From: Diphasiastrum complanatum
Lineage: Eukaryota; Streptophyta; Lycopodiopsida; Lycopodiales; Lycopodiaceae
Direction: 5' to 3'
Assembly: GCA_029204225.1 (NCBI GenBank)
Contig: CM055092.1
Location: forward strand, 26,124,122-26,188,121
DNA length: 64,000 nt
The position numbers and the translations under genes are program-made. Under the pieces are notes generated by a model, which was not told where the DNA came from, did not search any database, and saw only the letters and a list, made by a program, of their open reading frames with translations. Each line of letters opens with the position of its first letter. The stretch's first letter is position 1. This document shows, one piece after another, positions 20,401 through 31,721 of this stretch.

Positions 20401-21840
20401 ATGTTAAGTTATTGAGGATCTAGCGTAGTATGCATATATCATACACAATCATCATATCTCAAGCACCTCAAGCTCTCAAAGATGACACAACAAACGTTTT
20501 TAATAACTAGAAAAACAAACTCACGAACAAGACATGCCCCCGAGCATAGCATCAATTGTAAAAATCTACAATAGTAGTGGGTCATGTCCCAATCACTACT
20601 TAAAACAATAATCTAATTAACTATACACTATATACAATATTCACATTTGAAGCTTATAAAATATAAACTAGATTCAATATGATTTATGACAACAACTCAC
20701 ATGTGGTCCCACTGTTTTAGAGAGAAAAAAGGTGGAGTGGGTCATAGCCTCAAATAGGTGATCCCCATGTAGAGAGAGATATAAGTTTAACTTGTCATTT
20801 TGCATAGCATCACTCATCCTTTACATAAATGAATTTTTCAGTGACCTTTTCATTGGGTCAGTTTGTCGTAAAATACAACGCAACCTAACAACATCACCAT
20901 CATTTATGGAAAGATTCCCCAATGGAGAAGTCACTAGAAAATTCATTCCCCCATACATCCAAACGAGAGGAGAGGGAGTCATCTTCCTCATCCATAAATA
21001 GTAGAAAATGCATGGAGAAACAAGTTGGAGAAACTTATTGTATTGTTGAGAGAGATCAATAGATCATTGTCACAATTTCTTCCTTCATTGTGAGCATTGC
21101 TTTGTGTATTGTCTTCAAGCTCTTGTGTATTTGCTGGAAGGTTTTAACCATTATGCAAATGTGTTTTCAGGTTCTTAACAGGTTGAGGAACATTCTCATG
21201 TGAAGTGATCTTAGATCTACATCTAAACACCAAGATTTGACAAGCTAGTGAAGCTAGTCTTGTGATTCACTAAGTGTGCTCTTTCATTCACCTCTAAAGC
21301 TTGTATTCATCATTTGATGGAGTTTATAAACTTTTAGAAGTGTGGTTTACATGTGGTTTTACAGGTTGAATCAATATCTTAGTGTGTTGATCATATGTTG
21401 ATCAAGTTTGTTCAGTTCTAGGTATTCTTGGTAGCCTAGTCTTTTGTATTTTCTAAGAATGCAAGTGACTCTTCACACCATAACTTGATTTGGTCACTTG
21501 CTAGAAAGTTTGAGAGCTTAAGCAAGAGTGTTTTTAGGTTGGTTTGAGTTTGTAATCTATTCTTAGTGTGTGCAAAGTGTTGCATGTGTTTCAATCTTTC
21601 TTTCTATGCTTGGAAACCAGCCAGGTTCAAGATAGAAGTGTTTTAGGGTCCTAGATCTTCTGATATCTCCTTATCCATCATTTGTTGAGAGGAAAGTGAG
21701 TGCTAGGTGCATTAGGACAGAGCCTAAAAGTTGACGAATCATTATATTCATGGCTTCCAATGGTGGGATCATGTTAGAAACTAATGATAGGTTGAGTTCA
21801 TCAAAACCTAAGCATTTGCATGGTTTGGGAAAATGGAATT
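20401..21840 (+). mobile_element. LTR-like region, leader and first codons of a copia gag
   Basis: ATACCATGTTAAGTT near 20397 resembles an LTR edge, and CCATAAATAG near 20992 a TATA box, but the LTR is not proven. The firmer part is at 21750: ATG followed by MASNGGIMLETNDRLSSS, which matches the gag start of the copia element at 43883 (MATSSAVMLEANDRLISS). After about 18 codons the similarity stops and the frame closes at 21860, so the element was truncated or rejoined here. Confidence 0.45.
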
Positions 21841-21860
21841 TTTCTATTTTGAGATACTAA

Positions 21861-22620
21861 TAGCATGACAAAAAGTAAACATCAATATGAAGAAGAAGTA
21901 TGAAAATCTAAGAAAAACAAACTCTTACATAGAAAATATGGTGAATCTTTCCATGTCATTATTAATTCAACCAAAACAATGTAAAATATCTTTAACATAA
22001 GTCTCAAAAAAGGTTCCTTTCTCTTATGGACAGTGAAAAATGTGGTAAAGCTCCTCTAAGATCTAAGACAATTTAATTTACATGACATGCAAAGGCTTAT
22101 TAAACATGTTCATAACATAGAAAAGTGCTATCATCAATGTGAAAATATTAACCTATCATATCCATCACATGAAACAACACGGAGGGGCCAAAATACCCAC
22201 CTCCACTAATTAAAGAATATTTATGAGTCCCTCCTTAGCTAGTTTTTAGTCATATTATATTTACGCTGACCTTTTCTCATGGCACCATATGTGATGCGTA
22301 CTATATGCAACCAAAAAATCTTGAGGTTTGCCTCCTCATCATAGAAGCAAAATACAAGGTCTTTTCACTTGAAAATTGAAAATTTATCAATCAAACAAGA
22401 ATAGAGAAGGTTGAGTAGTGGATGCAAATTTAGTTGGAGAGAAATATTTATTGGCTAGGCTGGAAGATTCTATTTCTAGATCTCCCATTTGTAATAATTG
22501 AATAGTGGTATGTAGGGCTACTATCCCTAGAAATGTCCACCTAGAAATTCGTATCACTAGACACTTAGAATTTGCTTTAAACAGGAACACAGATCATGCT
22601 ACACAGTAACATAGACATAA
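21861..22620. other. no gene seen
   Basis: AT-rich DNA with stops in all frames and no repeat I recognise. Confidence 0.5.
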
Positions 22621-22840
22621 AGCACTCTCCACACCAAGCTCACGTAGCAACTGTATTTCTCAAAACGAAAATACACTGTACATATAGTTCTTCACTATGG
22701 CAACCCATGCATGGCCCAGGTTGTCGTTGACGGGACATGTGTCCCGTTGACTCGCCTCGTGGTGAGGCCAACTGATCCTTATCCACTGATAGGACCCGCA
22801 GAACAGTAACATAGTAGTTCTACTTTGATTCTAACTCTCT
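22621..22840 (-). repeat. probable LTR end of copia element F
   Basis: Lies directly beyond the RNase H terminus of element F and contains a GC-rich core (GTTGACGGGACATGTGTCCCG, an inverted repeat) and ACAGTAACATAG at 22598 and 22803. The minus-strand purine tract TTAAGGGAGAGAGTTAGAA at about 22835-22855 marks its start. The outer edge is not defined. Confidence 0.5.
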
Positions 22841-22892
22841 CCCTTAAAGTAGAGTCTACTTTTTATAGAGTCATATACATAGCATCAAAGTT

Positions 22893-24750
22893 AACAAACT
22901 TTAAGTACAGAAAGGCTTTGATCTAAACTTATCAAACTTTTCTCTAATGAGTGGCTTAGTGAAAATGTTAGCTAGTTGTTCGTCCGTACTACAATGAACA
23001 ACATGAATTTCATGACTCAGCAGCTTCTCACATATATAGTGATACTGAATCTCAATGTGTTTGGTTCTTGCATGGAACACTGGATTAATTGTTAACTGAA
23101 TGCCACTCTGACTGTCGCTATGTATAGTCGTCGGATTTTCCTGTCTCATGCCAACTTAAGATTTGCATCAACATATAGCTTCATGTGTTGCGCTACTCAT
23201 TGCCTTATACTCTGCTTCTGTTGTAGATAAAGCAACTATACTTTGCCTTTTACTAGACCAGGAAAAGTAACTGCCACAAAGCTGGAATACGTACCATGTG
23301 GTGGATCTATGATCATCATAGTCACCTCTCCAATCTGCATCCACATAGCCACATAACTCAGGTAAACCTCATGCTTCTTGTACACCAAGCCATAATCGAA
23401 TTTGCCTTTGACATAATGCAAAATACGCTTAGCTGCCTTCCAATGCATTTTCATAGGTGCTGCCATAAACTGACTTACAATACGAACAACATAGGATATA
23501 TTTGGTCTAGTCGTGGTAAGATAAATCAAGAGCTCCCTACTAACTGGCTACACAGCGTAGCATCAAATGGCTATGATTCGTTAAGCTTAGAAAGCTTTTT
23601 ACTTGGCTCAATAGAGTGTTCATTGGCTTGCAGTCCTGCAACCTGAACCTGTGTAGCAACTCTCTGACATACTTCACCTATGTTAGACCCACTTTGTGTC
23701 CTTTTTGCCACACACATGTATTTTGTTCTCCATCGGATGAAAACACCTATAGTCCTTCACACGATCATCATATCCTAGGAATATACACTTGATAGCTTTG
23801 ACATCAAGCTTACATCTTTCTTCCTAAGGAATGTGTACAAAGGCCTTACATCCAAAAATTCACAAATGATTCACCTTTGGCTTCTTCTTCGTGAATGCCT
23901 CCTCAGGTGTTATCTTTGGTATGACAATGGTAGGACTTCTATTTTGAAGATAGACTATCGTACTGCATGCTTCTAACCAATCATACGATTCTTGCGCTCA
24001 GCTACACCATTGAGTTCAAGAGTATGAGCTTGCGTAAATTGTCTTTTGATCCCACATTGATCACAAATATCATTGAAGTCGATAGACTTGTACTCACCTC
24101 CACTACTAGATCTTAGAACTTTGATCTTCCTACCTGTTTGATTTTTGACCAATGCTTTGAAGCTCTTGAAAGTGGCAAACGCATCCGATTTCTTCTTCAA
24201 GAAGTAAATCCACGTCTTGCGTGACATATCATCAATGAAGGTCATGAAATAGAAGGCTTTATCTAAGGACATAGTCCTCATAGGCCCGCATAGATCTGTG
24301 TGGATCAAGTCCAGGATGTTCTTTGCCCTTGCAACACCACCTTTATTAAACTTCTCTCAATATTGCTTCCCATACACACATGACTCGCACTCATCTTCAA
24401 GTGGTCTTCTATCATAGGAAATCCTCTCACCATTTCCAATTTTCTCATCATGCTAAGGCTTCCTAGGTTCAAATGATCAAGCCTTTTATGCCGAAGTCAG
24501 TTTGCGATGGAATGGATGAAATAAGTCCATGTTTTCCCTTGATTGTAGCATTCAACTTGTACAATTTAGCGTTGGACTCCCTTATAACATCCGCAATGAC
24601 TTTGAACTTTTGGTTCACATCCTTCACAAAGCAACAATCATGGGCTTTTGCTTCTGAAATAGACATTCCATTATCCAACTCTCTCAAGATGATGAGCCAA
24701 TCTTTGTTACCTGTCATGTGTCTTGTGGCTCCTGAGTCAATGTACCACGC
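22893..24750 (-). pseudogene. copia element F polyprotein, interrupted by a younger copia
   Basis: Minus-strand pieces in order from right to left: protease WYIDSGATRHMTGNKDW (ending at 24750), an integrase core 24308-23973 (HTDLCGPM ... NGVAERKNR) and a connection/RNase H part 23529-22901 (TTTRPNISYVV, ENPTTIHSDSQSGIQL, NIFTKPL). The second catalytic Asp of the integrase, normally in LRSDSGGEY, is Ser (LRSSSGGEY), and the Gln before NGVAER is lost. The reverse-transcriptase core with YVDD is deleted between 23.65 and 23.96 kb. The protease codons stop exactly where the LTR of the next element begins at 24751, so that element inserted into this one. Confidence 0.85.
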
Positions 24751-25432
24751 TGTAAAAATTACAGCAAATAAGGATCCTAAAACACTTGAAATGATGAGGG
24801 AAACAATAGATTATGATTTCATAAGATTAGCACAAGTTGAACCATCAAAATCCATCAAAAATCTATGCTTGAACCTCACTAAATGGCCCAAATCCTTGAA
24901 GAAGGCTTCACACGTGTGAAAGTACGGCCTCCCACAGTCTGAGTACTGTACACCAGACCTACATTCAGTCCTATAATCATTAGTAATCACAAGTACTAAA
25001 ACAATTATGAACATAGAGAGCAATTGCACCATTATGAGAGAAAAAACATGAAATTGCTTGATTGATTTTGGTGAGATATCATCACCTATATATACATGAT
25101 CCATCACGGTTTTGGGCAGGTATGAGTAGCCCTAAACCTATCCCTAATGCTAATTTTGGTGGATCTTTCATCCCTACCAAGTTAGGGTTGGAATCTTGGA
25201 GATCCCTCAACAATGCAAAAATTACCAAAAATAGCTCCTATTTTTTCTCCCTTGTATCTAAGCATAATTTGGACTCATTCCAAAGGTTCTAACACTTAGG
25301 TCTACTTGAGAACATCCTTATGAATGGAATCCTATGCTATTTGGCACGTGTGACAAGCCACATCATGACCATCTAACTATTTACAAGTCATATGACCAAA
25401 ACTAGTCAAGCTAGAATTGTGAAGTTTTAACA
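24751..25432 (-). repeat. 3' LTR of young copia element C1
   Basis: 682 bp, TG...CA on the minus strand (TGTTAAAAC ... TTTTTACA), preceded on that strand by the purine tract GTGAGGAGGAG. It matches the right LTR at 30216-30806 with only about five differences by eye over the shared 591 bp. Contains CACACGTGTG and a CCTATATATACATG TATA-like run near 25087. The 76-codon open frame at 25062 is repeated in each LTR copy and is not a gene. Confidence 0.95.
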
Positions 25433-25446
25433 CTCCTCCTCACTAT

Positions 25447-28400
25447 CTAGCTTGGTTCAATCATTGCTTTACTAATCACTCCAAGTGATGATCTGAACTT
25501 CATAAAAGGTGTCTTTTGAAGTGGTTTAGTAAGTATATCAGCTCCACATTCATTGCTTGGAACATGCTCCAAAGCAATCTCCTTGGCTTGCACCATTTCT
25601 CTCACAAAGTGATGGCATATCTCAATGTGCTTAGATCTTGCATGGAAGATTGGGTTAGATGCAAGGTGTTGGGCTGATATATTGTCATTGTAGATGATTG
25701 GTGCCTCCTCTGAATCCATGATCTTTATTTCCACCAATAATCTCTTGATCCAAAGTACCTCCTTTGTAGTGGTTGTCAAAGCTTTGTACTCGGCCTCGGT
25801 TGAAGATAGAGATATAGTTTCTTGCTTTTTTGAAAGCCATGAAACCAGACCTTCTCCTATGAAAGTTGAATAGGCACTTGTTGATTTCCTATCCCTCTTG
25901 TCCCCTGCAAAATCTGAATCACTAAATGCATGAAGGTTAATCACATCTCCTCTATATAGAATCCCAAAATCCAATGTACCCGAGATGTATCTTAGAATCC
26001 TCTTAGCCTTTTTCCAATGGATATTCAATGGCTTTTGCATGGATTGGCTCAACCTACATATACTAAAGCTAAGATCTGGTCCAGTTATAGTGATCCACAT
26101 TAAGGAACCTATAAGTTGCCTAAACAAAGTGATGTCCATGAAGGATCTTTCATCATCTTCATTTGGCACTTTTACATCTTGCTCCATTGGTGTGTCAACA
26201 CTTTTGCATACTTCCATCTTAAACTTCTTCAAAAGACTTTGAGCATAGTTTACTTGACTTATAAAGATAAAATCAGACCCTCTAAGTACTTCTATGCCTA
26301 AGATGAAGTGAAGACACCCTAGATCTACCATCTTGAACTCTAAGGATAGATCTATCTTGATTTTTTCAATACCATCAACACTATTTCCACTAATGATGAT
26401 GTCATCTACATAAATGAGTAAAAGTACAATACCAACATCATCAAACTTAATGTAAAGAGTGGGATCATATTCACTTTGAACAAAAGAAAGTGAAATAAGA
26501 TAGCAATGTAGTCTTGAATTCCAAGATCTCGAGGCTTGCTTCAAGCCATAGATGCTTCTTTGGAGATGGCATACTTTGTTCTCCATTCCATGCTTGATGA
26601 ACCCTTGTGGCTGCTCCATATAGATATCCTCTTCCAAAAAACCATTCAAGAAAGCATTAGAGACATCCATTTGACATAGAATCCATCCAAAATGTGATGC
26701 AAGTGCAATGATTAGTCTTATTGTGACCATCTTGGCCACAGGTGCAAAAGTTTCCTCATAGTCTATCCCTCTCTCTTGAGCATAACCTTTTGCAACTAAT
26801 CTTGCTTTATGTTTGTTAACACTCCCATTTGCATTCAACTTAAGCTTGAAGACCCACTTGCATCCTATTACATTCCTTTGAGGTCTCTCAACAAGCAACC
26901 AAGTTTCATTCTCAATCAAAGCATCATACTCATCCAACATAGCTTTATACCATTCTTTGGAGTTCAATGCATCTTCAACATTAGACGGTTCTTCAAAACT
27001 AGATAAAGCATAAGAAGTGGATGAGATACCCTCAACTTGCTGTCCTTTGCCTTGATATGTGAGCCTTGATGGCTCCACTTTTGCCCTTGAAGATCTCCTT
27101 GGTGTGATAGGTGGGTTTGGTGCTTGCTCCTCCATGAGCTCCTCCTCAAAACCAAGATCTTGCTCCTCGGCCATCTTCTTCTTGATTGTTGGAGCACTTG
27201 AGCCTTCTTCAAGCATATGCATATGATGTTCATCAAAGATGACATCCCTTGAAACAACAAATTTGTTCAAGGATGGGAGATAGACTTTGTAGCCCTTGCT
27301 TGAGCTTGCATATCCAAGCATGATCCCTCTTGTGGAAGATGGATCCTCCTTGGTTCTTGTTTCCAATGGCACATGCACATAACATATACACCCAAAAACT
27401 TTCAAGAGATTAAGATTGGGTTTCTTTCCATACAACATCTCATAAGGAGTTTTGCCTTCAATTGCTTTGCAAGACACCCTATTCATCAAGTAGTTTGCAC
27501 ATACAAGCGACTCACCCCAAAAGGATTTGGGCAAACAAGCATCTAATCTTAAAGCCTTAGAACATTCACATAATGTTCTATTCCTTCTTTCCGCAACTCC
27601 ATTTTGTTGAGGAGTGTAAGGACAAGAAGTCTCTTTCTTGATCCCTTCCTCCTCACAAAAGGCCTTGAACTCATTGGAGATGAATTCTCCACCATTGTCA
27701 CTTCTAAGAATCTTGATGCTATGATTATGATGCTTTTCCACAAACAACTTGAACTTTACAAAAGTATCAAATACTTGAGACTTGAAGGAAAGTAAGAACA
27801 CCCAACAATATCTTGAGTAGTCATCAATGAAGGTTAAAAACATGGATGAACCTCCATTAGATTTGGTGCTAGCAATGTGCACATCCGAGTGTATGAGTTC
27901 AAGAGGATGAGATGACTTTGTGATGGAGTTAGGAAACACCTTCTTATGTGCCTTGGATAAGGCACAAGCTTCACAAACCTTGTCTTCCTTCCCAATAGAC
28001 CTTGGTAGGCCTAAAGCATACTCCTCCTTGATCATAGCCTCCATGGAACCCAAGTTGACATGTCCAAGTCTTTTGTGCCATAAAGTAAAGGTAGATATCT
28101 TGCTCTTCTCGGCCAACATGACAACATTAGTATCCACAAATGCATCCAGCTTATAAAGTTTGCCAAGTCTAGTGCCCTTAGCCACTATCTTACCCTTCTT
28201 CTTGATGAAACATTCATTTGAAGCAAAGTCAACATTGAAACCATTGTCTACCATTTGGCCAACACTTAGTAGATTCTTTGTTATTGTAGGAATGTACAAA
28301 ACACCTTCTATGTTGATCTTTTTGGAAGATCCTAAGCAAAGGGGAATGCTACCAACTCCTTCAATCTTACAAGCTTCATCATTTGCTGTATAGATAGACT

Positions 28401-28929
28401 TTATAGGTCCATCATAAGATAAGAGAGAAGAGAAAAACTCCCTTTTACTAGTCATGTGTGAACTAGCACCCGAGTCAATCCACCAAGGATCTTCTCCTTT
28501 GAAGCTTGTTGAAGAAAATATGGACATCATGAGAGAGTCCTCATGTGAACTCTCCTCCTCCTCCTCTTTGCTCATGTTGGCTTGGCTTTGATCTTGCTTC
28601 CTCTTGAAGCATTCCGAGGCATAATGCCCCATCTTGCTACAATAGTAGCACTTCACCTTTGATTTGTCCTTCTTGACTTTGGTGGTTGATGGAGATGCCT
28701 TTGAGGGTCCTTCTTGATCCTCAAGCTTTGTAGACTTCTTGAATGTTGATCCTTTGCCTTTGGACTTGCCTTTGCCTTTGGTGAAGAGAGCTTGGTCATC
28801 TCCACCTTGGATGGAAAGCCTATCCATCCTCTCTTGCATTTGGCTCCTTCTTGATTCCTCGGCCATGAGTGTGCCTTGGAATTCTTCAAGTATGGGTAGC
28901 TTACCCATAATTGCATATCCTTGAACCAA
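25447..28929 (-). CDS. copia element C1 gag-pol (zinc knuckle to RNase H), intact
   Basis: Uninterrupted frame of 1160 codons encoding the enzymes that copy and insert this retrotransposon. Domains by residue: CCHC knuckle CYYCSKMGHYASEC (94-107); protease WWIDSGASSHMT with Asp152; integrase zinc region His285/His290/Cys319/Cys322; integrase DDE residues Asp349, Asp411 and Glu447 (NGVAERRNR); reverse transcriptase with Asp755 (QMDVSNAFLNG) and YVDD at 840-843; RNase H with Asp1004, Glu1045 and Asp1082; end LTKPLQKTPFMKFRSSLG. All catalytic residues are present. The same frame continues upstream into gag across a single TAA (28939-28941). Order PR-IN-RT-RH is that of Ty1/copia. Confidence 0.97.
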   Translation of the reverse strand: MVQGYAIMGKLPILEEFQGTLMAEESRRSQMQERMDRLSIQGGDDQALFTKGKGKSKGKGSTFKKSTKLEDQEGPSKASPSTTKVKKDKSKVKCYYCSKMGHYASECFKRKQDQSQANMSKEEEEESSHEDSLMMSIFSSTSFKGEDPWWIDSGASSHMTSKREFFSSLLSYDGPIKSIYTANDEACKIEGVGSIPLCLGSSKKINIEGVLYIPTITKNLLSVGQMVDNGFNVDFASNECFIKKKGKIVAKGTRLGKLYKLDAFVDTNVVMLAEKSKISTFTLWHKRLGHVNLGSMEAMIKEEYALGLPRSIGKEDKVCEACALSKAHKKVFPNSITKSSHPLELIHSDVHIASTKSNGGSSMFLTFIDDYSRYCWVFLLSFKSQVFDTFVKFKLFVEKHHNHSIKILRSDNGGEFISNEFKAFCEEEGIKKETSCPYTPQQNGVAERRNRTLCECSKALRLDACLPKSFWGESLVCANYLMNRVSCKAIEGKTPYEMLYGKKPNLNLLKVFGCICYVHVPLETRTKEDPSSTRGIMLGYASSSKGYKVYLPSLNKFVVSRDVIFDEHHMHMLEEGSSAPTIKKKMAEEQDLGFEEELMEEQAPNPPITPRRSSRAKVEPSRLTYQGKGQQVEGISSTSYALSSFEEPSNVEDALNSKEWYKAMLDEYDALIENETWLLVERPQRNVIGCKWVFKLKLNANGSVNKHKARLVAKGYAQERGIDYEETFAPVAKMVTIRLIIALASHFGWILCQMDVSNAFLNGFLEEDIYMEQPQGFIKHGMENKVCHLQRSIYGLKQASRSWNSRLHCYLISLSFVQSEYDPTLYIKFDDVGIVLLLIYVDDIIISGNSVDGIEKIKIDLSLEFKMVDLGCLHFILGIEVLRGSDFIFISQVNYAQSLLKKFKMEVCKSVDTPMEQDVKVPNEDDERSFMDITLFRQLIGSLMWITITGPDLSFSICRLSQSMQKPLNIHWKKAKRILRYISGTLDFGILYRGDVINLHAFSDSDFAGDKRDRKSTSAYSTFIGEGLVSWLSKKQETISLSSTEAEYKALTTTTKEVLWIKRLLVEIKIMDSEEAPIIYNDNISAQHLASNPIFHARSKHIEICHHFVREMVQAKEIALEHVPSNECGADILTKPLQKTPFMKFRSSLGVISKAMIEPS

Positions 28930-28938
28930 ATTGTCAAA

Positions 28939-29415
28939 TTAAAAGCTAAGTCCATTCAATATGAGTTGAACAAGCTCTTCATCCTTGATAGGGTCACCTA
29001 TAAAGGCTAGCTCTTTGTTCAATTCCTTTACTCTTAGGACAAAAGTATGTGCACTCTCTCCTTTCTTTTGATAGCTTCTATAGATTTGATTCTTCAAAGC
29101 TAACATTCTAGTTTGGTTCTTGGATTCATAGACCTTTTGCAAAGTCTCCCAAGCATCTTGAGCTGAAGTGCAATCTCCTACCTCTCTTAAGAGTTCATTT
29201 GCAACATTCATTTTTATGCAATGTAGTGCAACATTGCACCTCTTGATGTATTTGGCTTTTTCTTGAGGATGAATAGGTTCACCCTCCTTACCATTTACAA
29301 TTTCCATCAAATCTTGCATGATCATGATAGATTCCATTCTAACTTTCCATATGGAATAGTTAGTTTTGTTGAGCCTTTCATTAGTATCCAAAAGATATGC
29401 ATTTATAGATGCCAT
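28939..29415 (-). CDS. copia element C1 gag N-terminal part
   Basis: 158 codons from ATG at 29415 (MASINAYLLDTNERLNKTNY) to a TAA at 28939. It holds the capsid-type UBN2 core (YSIWKVRMESIM, CTSAQDAWETLQKVYESK, AHTFVLRVKELNKEL). The TAA is in the same frame as the 1160-codon pol ORF, and homologous gag proteins read through at this point, so the stop most likely arose by a single base change. The element may be non-autonomous in this copy, or depend on readthrough. Confidence 0.92.
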   Translation of the reverse strand: MASINAYLLDTNERLNKTNYSIWKVRMESIMIMQDLMEIVNGKEGEPIHPQEKAKYIKRCNVALHCIKMNVANELLREVGDCTSAQDAWETLQKVYESKNQTRMLALKNQIYRSYQKKGESAHTFVLRVKELNKELAFIGDPIKDEELVQLILNGLSF

Positions 29416-30202
29416 CTAGTCTCCTAATCAAGGACTTGACACAAATGAAGGTTACTTCTATTGATTTGATTGAAGGTCTACCTTATCCCACTTCTTAGGG
29501 ACCTGAAAAGATCAGTAATATACTTCCTATAAAGATCTAAGAATGATCTCTAACAAAATCAAATCATAGAATACTAGAAACAATGCACTTGCTTGATTGA
29601 AGTAGACAATACTAGTAGAATTGCCCCTCTTTCTATAAAGAACATTAAAGCTTCCAAATGATCTGATCAAGAGTGAATTTCAGCAACCTAATATACTTCC
29701 AAAATCACTTGTAAAAGATCTAAATGGAATGCAACACAATCTACTATCCAATCACAAGCAAAAAATGATCAAAATTGATGAAAAATTGATCTAATTTGGT
29801 GCATAAGTCAAGCAATGGTTGGACTGAACCTAAATCACTTTAGGAGGTGTCTAATACACCTTAGAACAGCCTTGAAGAGTCCCCAAAACTCTGATCTTCC
29901 CTCTCCTTGAATGCTAGAAAGCCTCCTCTATGAAATCACCTCCAAAACTTGCTTAGAAATCAATGCTTGGAGCAAGCAAAACTTGCTATCTTGGTAATGT
30001 GAATTGAATTCAACTTTGCCTCTGGTTTTAGACACCTAAACACCTGCAAATGAAGTCACACAACACCAATCTCCAATGTATTTGACTCACTTTGAGTTCT
30101 AGAATCAATACTAGATGCTAAGATCCAATCTACACAAGATTTAGATCAAAAATTGTGATCAAATTGAATGAAAACCAAGGATTTAGCTCATTTCAGCCTT
30201 TA
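29416..30202 (-). other. C1 leader between primer site and gag
   Basis: About 790 bp without an open frame of note, AT-rich. Position between PBS and gag start makes it the untranslated leader with the packaging region expected of copia elements. Confidence 0.75.
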
Positions 30203-30215
30203 GGCTCTGATACCA
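30203..30215 (-). other. C1 primer-binding site
   Basis: Plus-strand GGCTCTGATACCA, complement of TGGTATCAGAGCC, touching the LTR at 30216. Pairs with plant initiator tRNA-Met. Confidence 0.95.
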
Positions 30216-30806
30216 TGTAAAAATTACAGCAAATAAGGATCCTAAAACACTTGAAATGATGAGGGAAACAATAGATTATGATTTCATAAGATTAGCACAA
30301 GTTGAACCATCAAAATCCATCAAAAGTCTATGCTTGAACCTCACTAAATGGCCCAAATCCTTGAAGAAGGCTTCACACGTGTGAAAGTACGGCCTCCCAC
30401 AGTCTGAGTACTGTACACCAGACCTACATTCAATCCTATAATCATTAGTAATCACAGGTACTCAAACAATTATGAACATAGAGAGCAATTGCACCATTAT
30501 GAGAGAAAAAACATGAAATTGCTTGATTGATTTTGGTGAGATATCATCACCTATATATACATGATCCATCACGGTTTTGGGCAGGTATGAGTAGCCCTAA
30601 ACCTATCCCTAATGCTAATTTTGGTGGATCTTTCATCCCTACCAAGTTAGGGTTGGAATCTTGGAGATCCCTCAACAATGCAAAAATTACCAAAAATAGC
30701 TCCTATTTTTTCTCCCTTGTATCTAAGCATAATTTGGACTCATTCCAAAGGTTCTAACACTTAGGTCTACTTGAGAACATCCTTACGAATGGAATCCTAT
30801 GCTATT
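30216..30806 (-). repeat. 5' LTR of C1, truncated at its outer end
   Basis: Matches 24751-25341 almost perfectly but stops at GCTATT (30806), lacking the outer ~90 bp that contain the LTR start. The next base begins a different LTR family (GAGGATCTATAGATCC). Loss of the outer LTR end together with the flanking target site points to a deletion or recombination after insertion. Confidence 0.9.
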
Positions 30807-31605
30807 GAGGATCTATAGATCCAGAAGTCCACTAGTAAGCGAGACACGATTTGTGAGAGAACTATATTTTATCTCGCACCAATGCACTGCGTGGATCTGT
30901 CATGCAATGCTTGAAGAATCAAAAAATTAATAGATCATATTGTAGCTATTGTGCACATATTATTCTAAATGACTGTATGATCTCAAATGTATTTTTGTCT
31001 GTTATAATTCGTGTGTTTGATTCACTTGCTCATTTAATTCCGCACTTTGGTTTGATATTGTTAAATGCTATATTAATTTATTAAAGTAGATCAGTGGTGT
31101 CTGTCTACACTCTGAAGGATTGTAGAAATGATATAGCCGATAGTGACCAGTGATCATATATGAATCTATGACGCTTGTTCGCGAATCCTTTCACTTCGTG
31201 CTTCGCTTCGCTTCACGATCACTTGGCTATAAGGGTAAACCAATTACCGAGCTCACCTAAGTTTTGTTTCGTTTTGTTTCATCTTGTTTCGTTTCATCTC
31301 ATCTCGTCTTGTTACAGAGCCTAATTGATCTTTTCGTGAATGCTTGTGCTTCGTTTCATTTCAGCATAAATCAATGTTAAAGCTCATTTAAGCTTCACTT
31401 CGCTTTGCTTCATTTCATTTTCATCTGAATTTCATCTCGTTTCGTTTCATTGTGTTTCAGAGCTTGATTGATCCAACACGAATTATTCTTGAACATAAAT
31501 AATTTGAGTTTCGCAAAAGTTTCACGAATCGTTCAAGATTTTCTTTTATTAGTTTGTCACCAAAGTTCTAGCTAGAACTTGCATTTTCTGAGTGCTTTTT
31601 TTTCA
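30807..31605 (+). repeat. family Cd LTR, 5' part missing
   Basis: Homologous to 54151-54965 (GAGGATCT.TAGATCCAGAAG, GCACATATTATTCTAAATGA, TTCGTTTCATCTCATCTCG). Compared with that LTR the first ~350 bp are missing, cut at the C1 junction. It is rich in TTCGTTTCGTTT-type runs. Ends TTTCA just before the primer site. Confidence 0.85.
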
Positions 31606-31609
31606 TTAA

Positions 31610-31622
31610 TGGTATCAGAGCC
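31610..31622 (+). other. family Cd primer-binding site
   Basis: TGGTATCAGAGCC, exact complement of the initiator tRNA-Met end, four bases after the LTR. Confidence 0.95.
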
Positions 31623-31721
31623 TACCTTGTCATAGTCTGACATAGCCGACAAGCTATCAGATCAAAGCGGCTAAGCATTCAAACAATCGACCATCAACAA
31701 GTGAACACAAATTCAGAAGCA

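Noticed and set aside
25062-25292. 76-codon ORF repeated at 30527 and 62585
   Set aside because: It is present because the LTR is repeated, lies antisense to the element, and has no recognisable domain. Conservation reflects recent copying of the LTR.
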